This document shows, in pieces, positions 46,098-58,550 of a stretch of 64,000 nucleotides of DNA (positions are counted from its first letter, which is position 1; the number at the start of each line of letters is the position of its first letter). Source of the DNA: Sorghum bicolor (Eukaryota > Streptophyta > Magnoliopsida > Poales > Poaceae). Made by a program: the position numbers and the translations under genes. Under the pieces are notes generated by a model. The model was not told the DNA's origin and did no database searches. It saw only the letters and a program-made list of their open reading frames with translations. The stretch covers positions 4,363,894-4,427,893 of the forward strand of contig NC_012873.2 in NCBI RefSeq assembly GCF_000003195.3, written 5' to 3'.

Positions 46098-46929
46098 TAT
46101 ATGCCAATTCCATGGTCTATCCTTTTCAGTTATTACAAACAAAAGTCATGTAATGCAGCACCGAAATAGAAGAATGTAGTCTGAAGCGAGGAGGGAACAG
46201 TTAGTTCAGGAAAAGTACTACACGACACAAGAAAGTTTTTTTTTTTTGAATTTTATGTAGGATGACTGATCAGTGATCACTGCAGCAAGGGTTTTTTTTT
46301 GAGAATTTTATGTAGGATGACTGATCACTGCAGCCTTAGGATCACCATCATGGGAATTACTGTGTGCACAAGTGATGCATTAGCATGGGTTTGATCACTG
46401 CAGCCTTAGGATCGCCAATCTGGTGATTAGCATGGGTTTGTGCTGCCCTCCTTGCTCAGTGGACGGCCTCCTGAAGCATGTAACTGAAATGTGTGCAGTG
46501 GAAAGAGTTCAGTATGGTCGAGAGTGGTTGTAAAGCTCAATGTGTGCAGTGTCGTGTGGTCCATTCAACGGCAGCATTTCCAGACACCACATTGCCACAA
46601 ATCACTCAGGCCAACGCTACAGAAATATATGGAGCAATGCAACTGCCACCGGACTACCGGAGCAGGCAGACTGCCCAAAACTGCACTAGTAAAATACAGA
46701 AAAAAATATGGAGAATGCAGCTGCCACCGGAGCAGGCAAACTGCCCAAAACTGCACTAGTAAAATTCAGCACTTCACTGTACAATGATCTTAATAAATGA
46801 ATTTGATTCCAGGTCAAGTTACAGCTTACAACATTAACGAAAGGCGTAACTAGGCAGGGTTACAGATGCTGCTGGACTACAAGGAGAAGACCAATAGCAT
46901 ATATCAAGAAATCACCGAAGCCTGGCAAG
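46098..46929. repeat. Intergenic DNA with local duplications
   Basis: Two short duplications: TTTATGTAGGATGACTGATC at about 46252 and 46308, and a block with GAGCAGGCAGACTGCCCAAA at about 46659 repeated, with changes, at about 46729. Both appear non-coding. Part of it matches 40603-40725. Confidence 0.6.
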
Positions 46930-49621
46930 CTAGAACAGCCAATGCTTCTTTTTAGTTTTCCGTGTCGGAAGATCTGAAAGGATAGTGTGGGGTCAGATAA
47001 GCTAGTATGCCATAGAAATTTTTGGAATACATACAAGCTATCAAATATCGGCAAGCAACAAGTGAATAAACCCCTCACCTTCAACTGCATACAATGAATT
47101 GTAGTGTACTTCACACCAGAAACTTAGCCAAAGCTCTGCAGAAAGGTACCAGTGAATAATGAGACACCAAATCTTCCATTATGATTTACTGAACTTGTGT
47201 ATGTGCATGTGGATTCCAGAAACTTAACAAAACTATAATAATGAAGGAAAATCACAATACCAAAGCGGTCAGAGTGATGATACATAAACAAAAAGTTCAT
47301 GGTTCTTGGGGGGTGAAAGTTCATGGTTCTTTGTTTTTTAACGTAATGGCAGGAGCTCTGCTTTTCAATTAAGAAGAATAGAATTGACCTAGTTTATAAG
47401 GTAAACCAGGCCTGAAAACCTTGCAGACGGAAAGGTCGTGGTTCTATAAAAGAGGATACAATAGTTGATACATGATATAGACAGGAAATGGAGATGACAG
47501 GACAGGATCCAATTCTAACCTCTTGTTGGAGTGGCATCTCTGGGGACTATCTCAACTAGGCATGTGTCTCTAAACGACGTCAACAGACATATTTTAGCAG
47601 CAAACTGGTTTAACAGATAAAAACGATTGCTGTTAGCAAATGCATATCATCCCACTGATAATATAACTACTTAGTACTCTATTGAAACAGTTTGAAAGAA
47701 ATATTCAAATACCTATGATACAAGTCAAGTCTACAAATTTTAAGTTAAAAAAAGACAAGTATACAATTTCTCCCTCCAGCCACAACTCACAACTAAGTGA
47801 CATGTTGGATATCAAATATATCTGTACTCACAAAATTATATTGTAATATATCTACAAAGTGTAGCAAAAATATAATATCATGATACTGCTTTTAGTGACA
47901 AATTTACTCATACCAGGTTTTCAATCTCAACATGTAATAAACAGAAATTGGTGGACCAAATATATATAGTTTGATTAGATGCAACAAAAAACACTACTGA
48001 TTTTTTAATTGACAGTATAAGCTTAAAAATATCTGGGGAGTTCTATTAAGTACAGCTAGAACTAGAGGTCACAAGATAAATAATGCCAAAACCTGCAGAT
48101 AAAATGTTTTTACTCATAGCTTGAAAGTGCTATGTACCCTGTCTGCAGCTGCCTGTAAGGTCACATGATCTCCCCATTCCCCGGATCTACAGTGATATAT
48201 AAAAGAAAGGCATGCATCAGGAAATGAGGAAAAAAAGTTGCAAGACAGAATTAGGCGTCTTGAATTTAATACGGGCTAAAACCTTTTCATTTTCTTCAAG
48301 TAAACCTTATATTCCATTGGCACATAACCTTCATAGTGTTTCTTGAATTCCTTCAGCTAAACAGAGAGACAATACTTCAGAACAGTCACATATCAAGAAA
48401 AAGTCTAATTAAGATAGCATGATATTTTTCCTATGGAATAAACGAATTCTGTAGGTAAGAGATCTATCATAGAAAGAGAGAGGGAAAGGTGGATATACCT
48501 GCTTCACTACCGCCTTCCTCACATGTTTGTGATAATCAGGATTGCGGAATATCTGGTCTGCCAGAGCTCGGAACTGCAACAAGAAAAAAGCACAACATGG
48601 AGAAAATGTAAGAGAAAAAACAAAACCACACCTAGTCAATGAACCAAAATGCCATAATCAGATTTGCTCATAACAAGAAGAAGATATAGTAAATTACTAA
48701 TAGCTAAATAGAAGATAGATTGAGGCAATAGTCTCCCCCCCCCCTCCCTCTCTTCTCTCTCACCAATCCATTTCTATCGGTACAAATGGACGACGAACAT
48801 AACATAAATCAATTAAGCTACAGAGAAATAGATTATTAATTTAGAGTAATAATAATATATCTAGATGAATTTACTTCATACAAATGAAAAAGCAATTCCA
48901 TACATGATACAAAAAACTAACCTGGCAATTCCCATCTCCTTCTATTTGGTATTCAGCTAAGCCATAAGTGCCCAATCTGCCACCAAAAAGTTCTGAGGTA
49001 AATGAACCTAACAGGAAAACTGAGGATAAAAGCAAGAGCACCATAAAAGCTTTACCTTTCTAATAATGATTCATGATCAATTGTCGCATTATTAAAATCT
49101 GGAATTTTCCCATTAACACGCGGAGTGTGCTGCCATCAAGAACATCAGCAACTTGGTACAAGGGCTAGAGTTAAGCTTGCAGCATAGTAATTTGATTTAA
49201 TAGTGGATGCTGATTATAACATTTTATATCTATGTATAGAAAACTCTAATATAAACATGCAGAAACATATTTATTACTGTTACCAATTAGCTTTATTGAG
49301 CGCTACATGGACATGTTCTGTTTCAGGCCAAACAGCTCAATACTATTTTTCTCCAATCAGGAACTATGGTACATCTAGAAGGTAAACTTCAAGGAAGCAT
49401 AGGTACCAACATTATCAGAGAAACATATTGCACAGCAGTGAGATTGTTACCGGGATCGAATCTAAGTGCGAAAGGCGCCTTCCAAGACTCTTTGCACTGT
49501 TTGTTGTGTTTGTTGCTTCAGTTATAAGAGTACCAATGGTCAGTTCCTCCTCACTCTCCTGAGTGCTGCTGCTAATACTTGAGGAAGAGCTCTTGCTAAC
49601 ACATTCCTGGTGTTCAGTCAT
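46930..49621 (-). CDS. OTU-family cysteine protease (deubiquitinase), nine exons
   Basis: A predicted ubiquitin-specific cysteine protease of the OTU family. Exons, 5' to 3' on the minus strand: 49621-49451, 49129-49056, 48976-48922, 48573-48499, 48356-48283, 48186-48138, 47604-47520, 47135-47079 and 46973-46930. All use GT..AG and phases join to a 227-residue protein. The catalytic Cys is Cys99 in GDGNCQFRAL, split by intron 3 after the Gln codon. The catalytic His is His205 in FWCEVHYNSLYA, with Asn207 two residues on. Other OTU landmarks: HYEGYVPMEYKVYLKKMKR, then SGEWGDHVTLQAAADR, then KICLLTSFRDTC. The N-terminal 45 residues are Ser/Glu/Thr-rich and probably disordered. The C terminus ends KKKHWLF. 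The leader has a likely intron from about 50541 to about 49669. Each exon is short, so simple frame scanning would miss most of the gene. Confidence 0.92.
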
Positions 49622-50720
49622 GATACCTCACAAGGAACATTTGAGGTTGGATGGGTTGACTGTAAGCTGCAAATTGAGAAAGAAAAAACAGTTTGGTGAT
49701 GCATGTAAATATGGAGGAGAAGGTACCATCTAAATGGAACTGGTGGGTATCAACCAGGAAGCTCATGTTCAAGATATAGCATCAAATGGCTTCTACACTA
49801 ACAGCATTGATCCATCCAATCTAACCACTACGGCATTCTATTGCTTGTTACTCTCGAATTATTACTGCAGGTCGTGAAAAAAAGTTTACCACTATCCATA
49901 CTGTTTCAGAGTAAAATATGAAGATTGGCCTCGCAGCTTACGGATTCCTACTGGCCACTAGTCATTTCGTGACCACGGCACATAGATCTCAAGCAACCCA
50001 CCTGGAGTTCTTTTCATAAGAAAGAATTACATGCGAGCTACTAGCCAGAAAAGACGCGTCATCCCACATCACAATCTAGAAACTTTTTTCAGATCCCAAG
50101 CTTACAATTTCTAAACAGCGGACTTTTCTCCAAAGAAACTATAGTCCAAGAAACGGACGGACGCGTGGCGCGGAGGCGCGTCGAGTCACCGAGACGCGCG
50201 CGCACGCAGCCGCGCTCGGTCGGACGACGGCACCACCAGGCGCCGCCGCCAGCCCGTGGCGGTGCCCAGCGGTCATCCGCGAGCTGAGCCTGCTCTCCAC
50301 GTACGGAGACGGAGCTAAACGAACCACGAGAAGCATTCACCAGCGCAAGGGGTGAGCACGAAGGAAAGGGAAAGAGACGCATCCCAGACGCAACAGGAAA
50401 CAGAGCAGAGCTTCGCGCTGCCGGGACCGGTGGTGGATCCAAGGATCCGGAACAGCGGCCGGGGACGCTCCGGCTGCGGAAGAGCCTAGCGAACTGGCGC
50501 TGCCGCGCGGAGGAGAGGAAGAGACTGAGGAGAGACTCACCGGCCGCTCGGATCGGAGGCGGTGGCGGCTGGCGCGCGCGTGGGGGCAGGGGCAAAGGGA
50601 GGAGGGAGCCGCTCCAGCTGAGAAGAGAAACCTCCTTCGCTTTCCTTCTCTTCTCTTTTCTTTCGCACCAAAAACTGCTGAAGAAGGGAAAGTTTCCGTG
50701 TGCGTGTGGAGATTAACCGA
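49622..50720 (-). promoter_or_regulatory. 5' UTR, leader intron and promoter of the OTU gene
   Basis: On the minus strand GGCCG|GTGAGTC near 50541 is a likely donor and TTTGCAG near 49669 the matching acceptor. The upstream first exon (about 50542-50690) is CT-rich. The GC-rich interval 50140-50600 gives an open frame of 168 codons that carries no motif; I treat it as leader or intron. Confidence 0.45.
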
Positions 50721-50982
50721 AATGACCCCTGGGGTAATTCTCTTGTAGAGAGTGGGGCCCATAGCACAGGAATTCAGACAAACACAATGCTATTTTGCTT
50801 CTTCGGTTCTTCCGGTACCTTTTTACTTTGGCAAAATTTATCGTGTCAAGTGATAGGCTCTTTGCTCGTAGATTCATATTTTTTAATGATTTACTGAGAG
50901 ACACTTTAATTCTTATAAATTAGTTGGTGGACACCATACGTAACAAAATATTTTTATAAAATAGATATAAAATCATATAATT

Positions 50983-51506
50983 ATCTCAAAACTATAACAT
51001 AAAATCTTGTAGACTCTATATGATGAAAATCATAAAATATTGTTTTGCACTAAAAATGATTACTTTGCCTCCTTTCATAAATAAATAAAGTTGACCATGG
51101 TTGATTTATTCATGTATTTGTAGGACACTAAAAAATTTGGAAAAAAAAAATCATAGAATACGTAGATGTACCAAATCATGACTATGCTAAAAATATCAGC
51201 TCAAAATAATAAAATTCATAATGATATATTTAGCATCACTAAATTATAGATTTATCTCCTATCAAGCTTAATTGATATATGAAACTTTATTATTTTGAGC
51301 TAATATTTTTAGCATAGTCATGATTTGATGATATACACAATCTATGATTTTTTCAAGATTTTTAGTGTCCTACAGATACATGAACAAATTAACCATGGTT
51401 AACTTTGTTTATTTATGAAGAGATGCAAAATGGTCATTTTTAGTGCAAAGCAATATGTGGTTCTTATCATGTAGAGTCTAGAAGATTTTATGGTATAATT
51501 TTGGGG
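50983..51506. mobile_element. Long inverted repeat / foldback MITE
   Basis: The left arm (about 50983-51222) and right arm (about 51278-51506) pair with roughly 80% identity by eye. Shared landmarks are CATAAAATCTTGTAGACTCT, TTTGCACTAAAAATGA, CATAAATAAA-AAAGTTGACC (approximate) and ATCATGACTATGCTAAAAAT. The loop is about 55 bp. Transcribed, it would form a long hairpin. Confidence 0.85.
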
Positions 51507-52793
51507 CATGTGTGTGCTGAACTGCTGATGGGATTGTTTCAACCTCTGATCAGTGATCCAACGTAATGAGAGCAACAGCTTTGGTTATTTGGTTTTTTTC
51601 CCTCTGTTTTCACTCAACTGGGGCACAAACAAATGCTACGTGAATATTTTGTGTTTCAAAATAGTCGGCACGAAACCGCTGTTGAGAAGCTACTCCTACT
51701 AGTTTGTTGATTGAGGATGCATAAGATGCACACAACTTAAAATACAGTTTTATACGAAGAAATAAAGCCCTTACCACAAAGTTAGACAAAAAATATTAGA
51801 CGGAGTGACATGGGACTTATCTTTCATGTTCAAGCTATTTCATACAAAAGAAAAAGACGAATGTTAAATTGGCTATGGGATATCGAAAAATGTGAAATTG
51901 GCTGTAGGTACACTGGGCCGTGTCCTACAACAAAGAAACTAATGTCCCACAGCAAAGAGAAAATATTTCAGTGTCCCGTAGCTAATTTTCGCAAAATTGT
52001 AGTGTCCCACAGCAAAAATTCCCCAAAAAAATTGCTCTAGCTGTGAAAGCCATAGGTCTCGCGCTTATAATCTCCCCATCGACACAATGCGGTGTGTGTG
52101 TGTATCAATATGTATTCCACGCACCGAACAATCATGTAGCAACATAATTGAAAAGGCTATATCAACAAGCTTAAACTATGACAACTTGTCTACTTTTTTT
52201 GGGGTCCAAAATCAGAGAAAGTAGTCACAATAACAATTATGACTATGTTGTACGTAGCAAACAAACATGTGCTGTACACTGAGATCTCGTAGTCTCGTCA
52301 AATATTCTCTGCAAAATGAGCTATCAGAAGTATAAGAGGATACAAAGCAAGTTAGATGCGAAACTGTGAATATCTGATGTTTTCTTTTCAAACATAGATT
52401 TTAGGATGCTTTCGTTGAACCCAACCTTTTGCTGATGTGAAAGCCGAGGCTGTTTTCCGGCGGCATAGAATACACCGTGCAAGCCCCAAAATTACAGAAG
52501 TTGCATTCAGTAGCAGAATAACAAAATCTAATCTTCAGAGTTGTATTCACTTGATTTTTCTTTATATTTTCTGTCAGTAATCAGTATATTACAATATGTA
52601 TTTGTGCAATTGGGATTGCCGAAGCCCGAAGGAACGTTGATAAGTACTATGTTTTACACGCATCAACCAAAGGGACTAAGCATAAAGCATGATTAAATTT
52701 TTGCACAGGACAGCTTTTATACACAAAGAGTATGGAGCCAAAAGGTTTCAATAAGGGGGTTGATCAGTCTTCTGTCCTCACGCAGCACAACAA
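51507..52793. other. Intergenic DNA, no gene seen
   Basis: Includes a threefold phrase, TGTCCCACAGCAAA or TGTCCCGTAGCTAA, at about 51943-52017. The right end should hold the 3' UTR of the FKBP gene. Confidence 0.4.
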
Positions 52794-54405
52794 TTATGAA
52801 TGTTGCCTTATGTTGATTAGCTCGATGTCGAAGATAAGTGTACCGAGAGTGGAACCCTCGCCATTTGCGAGACGGGTTGGGTTGAATATAGTAGTAAATA
52901 GCCTCTGTCGATCAAAGAACTGCACGGAAACAACAGGTGAAATTAGTACTCTATTATGTCCAGCCAGCAATACCGAATTACATCCTTCAACTACAGATAT
53001 GAAATGGATATTTTCTTAATCCAAGCACACTCATGCATCTCAAGGGAATATACCAACCACGAAGCCATTTTTAAATAAATTGCGCATGCAACAGAGAGTA
53101 ATGATTAGGAGTTGGCCAGACTAGAGATACTTCAGTTGATCACCAGCTACTTGATATTAAATCTAGAATACTGAGAACACTGGAATTACGTTAGGAGGAA
53201 TTGGTTCTTGCGATGTGTTTTGGTATCCCTGTGATGGTGGAATGATCACTCGGCGAAGACCACCGACTCTCATGGACTTCACTGCTGCTTCCATACCAGG
53301 TATAACCTGCAAGATCCATATTCTATTATGGCCCCATAATGATTCCACAAACGAACTCCCATGAAAATTTATTATGTTAGATGCTAAGATAATGGGTATG
53401 AATAATATTCAGGTAACTCAAAATACAAAGGAAATGAAGAACAGATAGTTTATACTCCTACAGATGCATAGCAGTTGCGATGCTAATATGAAAATAGCCT
53501 GCAATAATTATACTTCACGACAGAACAATTGTAACTCCATGTGTCAAAAATCAACTAGGATTGAATGCAAGCATGTTTGAAGAACGTAGGAATACCAATG
53601 CTATGCTGTAGTACCAAACTTTCACCAATGAAACTTCAGAGTGGAAGAATACAAAGTTTAGTTAAGATCTTTAGCCAAAACTGCAGTAGTATCAATACCA
53701 TAGATACAATTAAGTTCTCTGCACGAGTTAATGATATCTGTATCTCACTTTGCCAGACCCAAGGGTGAAGACAAATGGCATGGGATCCCCGGTGTCGTCC
53801 TTATGATCATAGGTGGAATCAAAGCGCCATCCTTGCTTCGCTGCTAATCTCCCATAATAGTGAATTGCAACCTATGTAGTTCATACAAGTGTGAGAAAAA
53901 AATAAGAGCCTTTCATACACATTTCCCAGAAATAATACAAGCCACAAAATGCCTGCGTGAACAATCCATGTAATCCATGCACTCGCGGCTTCTTAATCGT
54001 AAGAAGAAATTGCAGTGAACTTATGCGGATCATCAGTTCAGCATCGACTGATAAGCTAGAGCAATTTCAATGTGTGAAATTGATTAATGATAGACCGAGC
54101 AAAAATTATGCTAAAAACGCAATCAGTGTAGAAAGGCGCGTCTTTACCTGGTCGCCGACGACCGGGATCTCTCCTGAACCGTCCCGGAGGTCCAGGGCCT
54201 TCACGCCGCCGGAGCCGGGGATCTCGGCGAATCTGGGGGCCGCAGCTGAGGCGGCGGCCGTGCGGAGGATGGAGGCGGTGGCGACCGCGGCGAGGAGTTG
54301 CCGTCTAGTGAGGGTTGGAGGTGGTGTTGTGGCTGCAGTTACTGCTTTGGCTTTCCGAGGCGGCGGCACGGCGCCGGCGAACGCCGCGACGGCAGTGGTG
54401 ACCAT
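52794..54405 (-). CDS. Thylakoid-lumen FKBP-type peptidyl-prolyl isomerase (FKBP18-like), four exons
   Basis: Peptidyl-prolyl cis-trans isomerase of the immunophilin family, predicted for the chloroplast thylakoid lumen. Exons: 54405-54148, 53871-53749, 53306-53190 and 52919-52794; all introns fall between codons; 207 residues. The N terminus is a bipartite transit peptide. A Ser/Ala/Lys stretch is followed by the twin arginine Arg34-Arg35 in TLTRRQLLAAVATASI and an AxA-type cleavage region near residues 54-57, so Tat export is likely. FKBP landmarks: IHYYGRL, WRFDSTYDH (the FDS core), PFVFTLGSGKVIPGMEAAV and IIPPSQGYQNTSQEP. The FKBP12 active-site Trp59 is replaced by Met, as is common in lumenal FKBPs. 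The long QEPIPPNFFDRQRLFTTIFN insert fits FKBP18, which I recall only by motif. The stop lies at 52794-52796. Confidence 0.9.
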
Positions 54406-54689
54406 CGGTGGCTGTTATTTGCAATCCGCCTCTCTTCTTTTTCCTTTTTATACTACTGTTTTATTAATTTTTACCTTGATTTTCCTTTTCTCCTTTTTAT
54501 TCCGTTACATTTATATTTTTCTAATTTTATTTCTATGAAAATGTTTTATATTTAGCTACACTTCGAAGACTAAACACTGAAAGTTTTATTTAAATTTAAA
54601 TAATAAACACACATAAGACATATTGTAGGACCTCAAACACGAACAAATATATGTACATAAAATAAACGATGTTTCTTTAAAAAGTAGAC
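54406..54689 (-). promoter_or_regulatory. 5' flank of the FKBP gene
   Basis: T-rich on the plus strand, becoming AT-rich; on the minus strand a TATA-like tract lies at about 54440-54470 (AGTATAAAAAGGAAAAAG). It is about 45 bp before the ATG and fits a short leader. Confidence 0.45.
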
Positions 54690-55036
54690 TTAGGGTTTGT
54701 TTGGTTTTCCCTTACTAAATTTTAATTTTATGGCTCGTTTCTAGCTAAAATTATTTTAGTTACTCTTGGATGACTTATCGAGCTAAACTATTTTAGCTCC
54801 TTTTTAGTCTGTGTGTTTGAAACTTTAGCTACTAAAATGATAAAAATTTAGCTGGCTAAAATTTAGCAAGAGGAATCAAACAGACCCTTAGCCAAGTGAA
54901 ATTATTTTAGCTACTATTTGGTGACTAGTAGGACTAAACTATTTTAGCTTCTGTTTAGTCATTGTGTTCGGAAGTTTAGCTGCGACTAAAGTTTAGTTCA
55001 GCTAAAATTTAGCAAGGGGAACCAAACATGCTCTTA
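54690..55036. mobile_element. Two adjoining GTTTGGTT-type MITE units
   Basis: Unit one begins TTAGGGTTTGTTTGGTTTTC and ends GAATCAAACAGACCCTTA (54890). Unit two shares the interior TTTAGCTACT / TTTAGTCATTGTGTT wording and ends GGAACCAAACATGCTCTTA. They look like one PIF-type MITE with an internal duplication. Confidence 0.55.
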
Positions 55037-55889
55037 GAGAAAATTACACTGCATATATGAGGTGTTCCTTAATGTTTGACATCCACGCTAGATTTTATAA
55101 ATAATTTCATTAACATTTTGTAAATTTACTCAACTTTGTGTGTGTTGAAATTGAATAGACATAGATTAACTTTTAAATCCGTGTTACTAAGCCGATTAGT
55201 TGTATACATGAATTGTTTTTTTAGCAATCCATCAAGAACACATACAACATACTAAAGGCATGTAAAAAGGCTGAAAAGATGTTCTACTCAGATAAAGACC
55301 TCTTTGATCAAACGATTGTGCCTATGTGCTTTGAGCTAATCTCCAAAGTGTCATGAACTTATCCAAATAATATATACTATGGTGAAATAAAAGCTATAAA
55401 CATAGTTAAGATGATGTCAAGTATAACCTTTAATGGAACCATGGATGATTCTATCGATACAGTTCAACTATTTTTGTTATATTTAGAGCACCTCCCAGAA
55501 AGAATATTTTTGTTGTATAGGCTATTTTCGAATTTATACAACAAAAAGTAAGCTCCAACAAATGTGCTATCTAGTTTTGTAAAATAGAAAATTAGCTATC
55601 CCTTGATTTTCGGTGGCCATATATAGCCAACCACAGACACTGGCTATCTAATTTTGTAAAATAGCAAGACTGTTGTGGACTTCTTCTTTTTTAAAAAGTT
55701 TTCTATTTTACAAAATAGCTAAACAATAAAATTTAGCTACTAATTTTAGCCAAACTCTTAGAGTTGCTTTTATTATATTTAAACTGATCGTGAAATCTTG
55801 TTGTTGTAATACCTGACTAATTCAAATGCCTTGGATTTTTAAAATGGATAAGTCAAACTGTAAAACTAACAATTTCGTGAGCTACTTCC
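55037..55889. repeat. AT-rich intergenic DNA with a degenerate foldback
   Basis: At 55487-55770 the sequence contains ATTTTGTAAAATAG motifs in both orientations, flanked by AGAGCACCTCCCAG and CTCTTAGAGTTGCT. These suggest an old MITE. No gene is recognised. Confidence 0.35.
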
Positions 55890-58550
55890 TAAAAGCTCCT
55901 AATATGGCTAGAGGGGGTGAATAGCCTATTTAAAAAACTACAAACTCACTAGAGTAAGAGGTTAGTAAATAACAAAGCGACGCTTTTTGTCCTAGCTCTA
56001 AAGGGATATTTGCAAGCCACCTATTCAACAATTCTAGTTGATATGATCACTAGGCACACAAGAGCTATGTCACTACTTACAATAGAGAGCTATCTAAAAT
56101 TTCTATACAAGTAAGTAAGCTACTCTAGTTTGTGGAAATGTAAGAGAGATGGTTTGATCTTTATACCGCCGCGTAGAGGGGATGAACCAATCAATAATAT
56201 GAAGTCCAATCACCGGCAGAAATCCAATGAACAAACACAATGGAGACAAACAATTTTTCTCCCAAGGTTCACGTGCTTGCCGGCACGCTACATCCCCGTT
56301 GTGTCGACCAACACTTGGTGGTTTGGTGGCTAAGAGGTGTAGCACGAACCTCGTCCTCACTCAGAGGCGGAGCCACCTATATGGCGAGGTCGGGCGTCCG
56401 CCCTACCTCTCCTCCGAGTCGAGCGAACAGAGAGAGTTCGTCTTCGTCTGTTGTTGCTGTTAGGCCGTCTATTGAACAAGGCCCACGCGGCCACGCCCAC
56501 CCATCGCACAGCCGAGAGGCTTAGTAGGGCAAGCACCAAGCAGCATCGCTTCCCATCCCGTCGGTCGTCGCTACATCGCTCACCGCCTCCGCGCCGCCAT
56601 CCGCCTCCGTGCGCGCACCGCGCGGTCGTGCCTGTGCAGGCGTGCGCAGCTGTGCTCCGAGATCCGGCGTCCGGCCGCTGCTCTGTGCCTCGCGCCGTCA
56701 TCCGCGCGCCGCCGTCTCCCTCACCCGCCCGGCCACCGCCGCCGCCGCCCCTACCGCGGCGGCCATCCAAACCCTGCCTAAAGCGACGCCCTCGCCCGCG
56801 CTTGCGGCGTGGCGGCCACTCCTTGAGGCGGCGCCGTTGGGCAGCGGCAGCAGGCAGCAGCAGACGCCGTCCACTGCACTCGGCACCACGCCGAGTCGCC
56901 GACCGAACTGCGGCCTACGGCGACTGCCGGCCACCCGGCCGTGCCGGTCTACTGCAGTCTGCAAATGGATGGAGATGGAGATGAAGCTGGAGCCGGAAGA
57001 GGCACGAGTAGGCAGAGGCCGACAGCTGCTCCACCAATATATCGGTAAAGTTCACTACACTATATGTAGATAGCGATTTGCCCTACCTCATTTCTTTGGC
57101 TGGCTCCGCCACTATCCTCACTAGGACACCACAAGAACCTACCCACAAGTGAGGTAGCTCAATGACACGAGCAATCCACTAATGTTGCCTTTGGCTCTCC
57201 GCCGAGGTAGGCACAAACCCCTCACAATCACCGGGAGATGGCCACGAACAATCACCAACTCGTGTCAAAGCTCCTCCGCTGCTCCAAACCGTCTAGGTGG
57301 CGGCAACCACCAAGAGTAACAAGAAAACCGCAGCCAAATCGATCCCCAAGTGCCACTAGATGCAATCACTCAAGCAAATGCACTTAGAATCACTTCCAAT
57401 CTCACAAAGATGAATAATCTATGAAGGAGATGAGTGGGAGGAGTTTGCTTAGGCTCACAAGGATGTCAAGTATACTAGAATACTAAAAGAGTGAGCCCTA
57501 AGCTGGCCAACACGTATTTATAAGCCCCTCAAACAAATAGAGCCGTTGGCTCTTTCACTGGGCAAACTACGGGTCACCGGACGCTACTCAGGAGGCACCG
57601 AACGCTCAACCCCTGCGTCCGGTGCTCCAGAAACGGCCACGTGTCGCCTTTTGAATCTCTCGTGTCAGAGTCTAACGGTAACCTGCAGAGCACCGGACGC
57701 TCCTAAGTTGGCACCGGACGCGTCCGGTGCACACCGGTCCTAAACTCAGGAAGGTCTGCAAAAACACAGGGTCACCGGACGGTGAGCACCGGACCGTCCG
57801 GTGCTCACCGGACTCAAACTCAGAGAGGAAAACAATCGGACCTCACACCGGACACGTACCACCGGACGCACAAGCTTGCGTCCGGTGCCTGGCGTCCAGT
57901 GTCTTACCCTAGCTGGGCCAGGCAGTGACTACATCGGACGTACAGACTTAGCGTCCGGTGAGTGTCCAGCGCAACAGAAAATATACACTTCATTTTCTCA
58001 AAAAGCACCGAATTCCGCCTCGCAAGCTCGGCGGGAGGGAGAGAGGAACCCATCCTCTCTCTACCCTTCAAACTCAACCTCATTCTCAAAGTGTGCCAAC
58101 ACCACAATGTGTAAACCAACATGTGCACGTGTGTTAGCATTTTCACAATCGTTTTCTTCGAATGAGTTAAGTTAGCTCACTATATTCTAAATGCATGCAC
58201 ATGAACAATGACACTAGTGGCACTCGATAACCGCTTAGCCAAAGAATTCCCCTCTTTATAGTACGACTATCTATCCTAAATGTGATCACACCCTCTATGG
58301 TGTCTTGATCACAAAAACCAAAACCCTAAGCAATACCTTTGCCTTAATCTCCATAGGGTTTTGTTTTTCTCTTTCTTCTTTTACAAGTTGAGCACTTGAT
58401 CATCTTGTGGTGTGGTCATCACCATCATTACCATGATCATCACTTGCTCCATCACTTGGCATGTACCAACCTCATTAAATCTACACACACTTAGTATAGA
58501 GGTTAGTATTAGGGTTTCATCAATTATCCAAAACCAAACTAGGGCTTTCA
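55890..58550. repeat. Large interspersed repeat, probable solo LTR or LTR-like element
   Basis: It starts near CCTAATATGGCTAGAGGGGG and ends near CCAAACTAGGGCTTTCA, both phrases typical of grass LTR repeats. The part 57560-57960 is crowded with CACCGGACG/CGTCCGGTG motifs, many as palindromes. No integrase or reverse transcriptase frame is present. A 5-bp target duplication was not found, so the ends and the class are uncertain. An hAT-like element is inserted at 56362. Confidence 0.5.
56362..57114. mobile_element. hAT-like element, 753 bp, inserted into the large repeat
   Basis: Starts CAGAGGCGGAGCCA and ends, on the other strand, TAGTGGCGGAGCCA. TCCTCACT stands on both sides (56354-56361 and 57115-57122), a perfect 8-bp duplication. 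The interior is very GC-rich and open in several frames, reminiscent of captured exon or UTR sequence, but no protein family is recognisable. Confidence 0.85.

Noticed and set aside
50089..50595. Open frame of 168 codons on the minus strand
   Set aside because: Falls in the leader/intron of the OTU gene, lacks motifs and is Ser/Arg low-complexity.
56451..57073. Open frames of 177 and 154 codons
   Set aside because: Within a GC-rich hAT-like insertion; Arg/Pro-rich, no recognisable domain.
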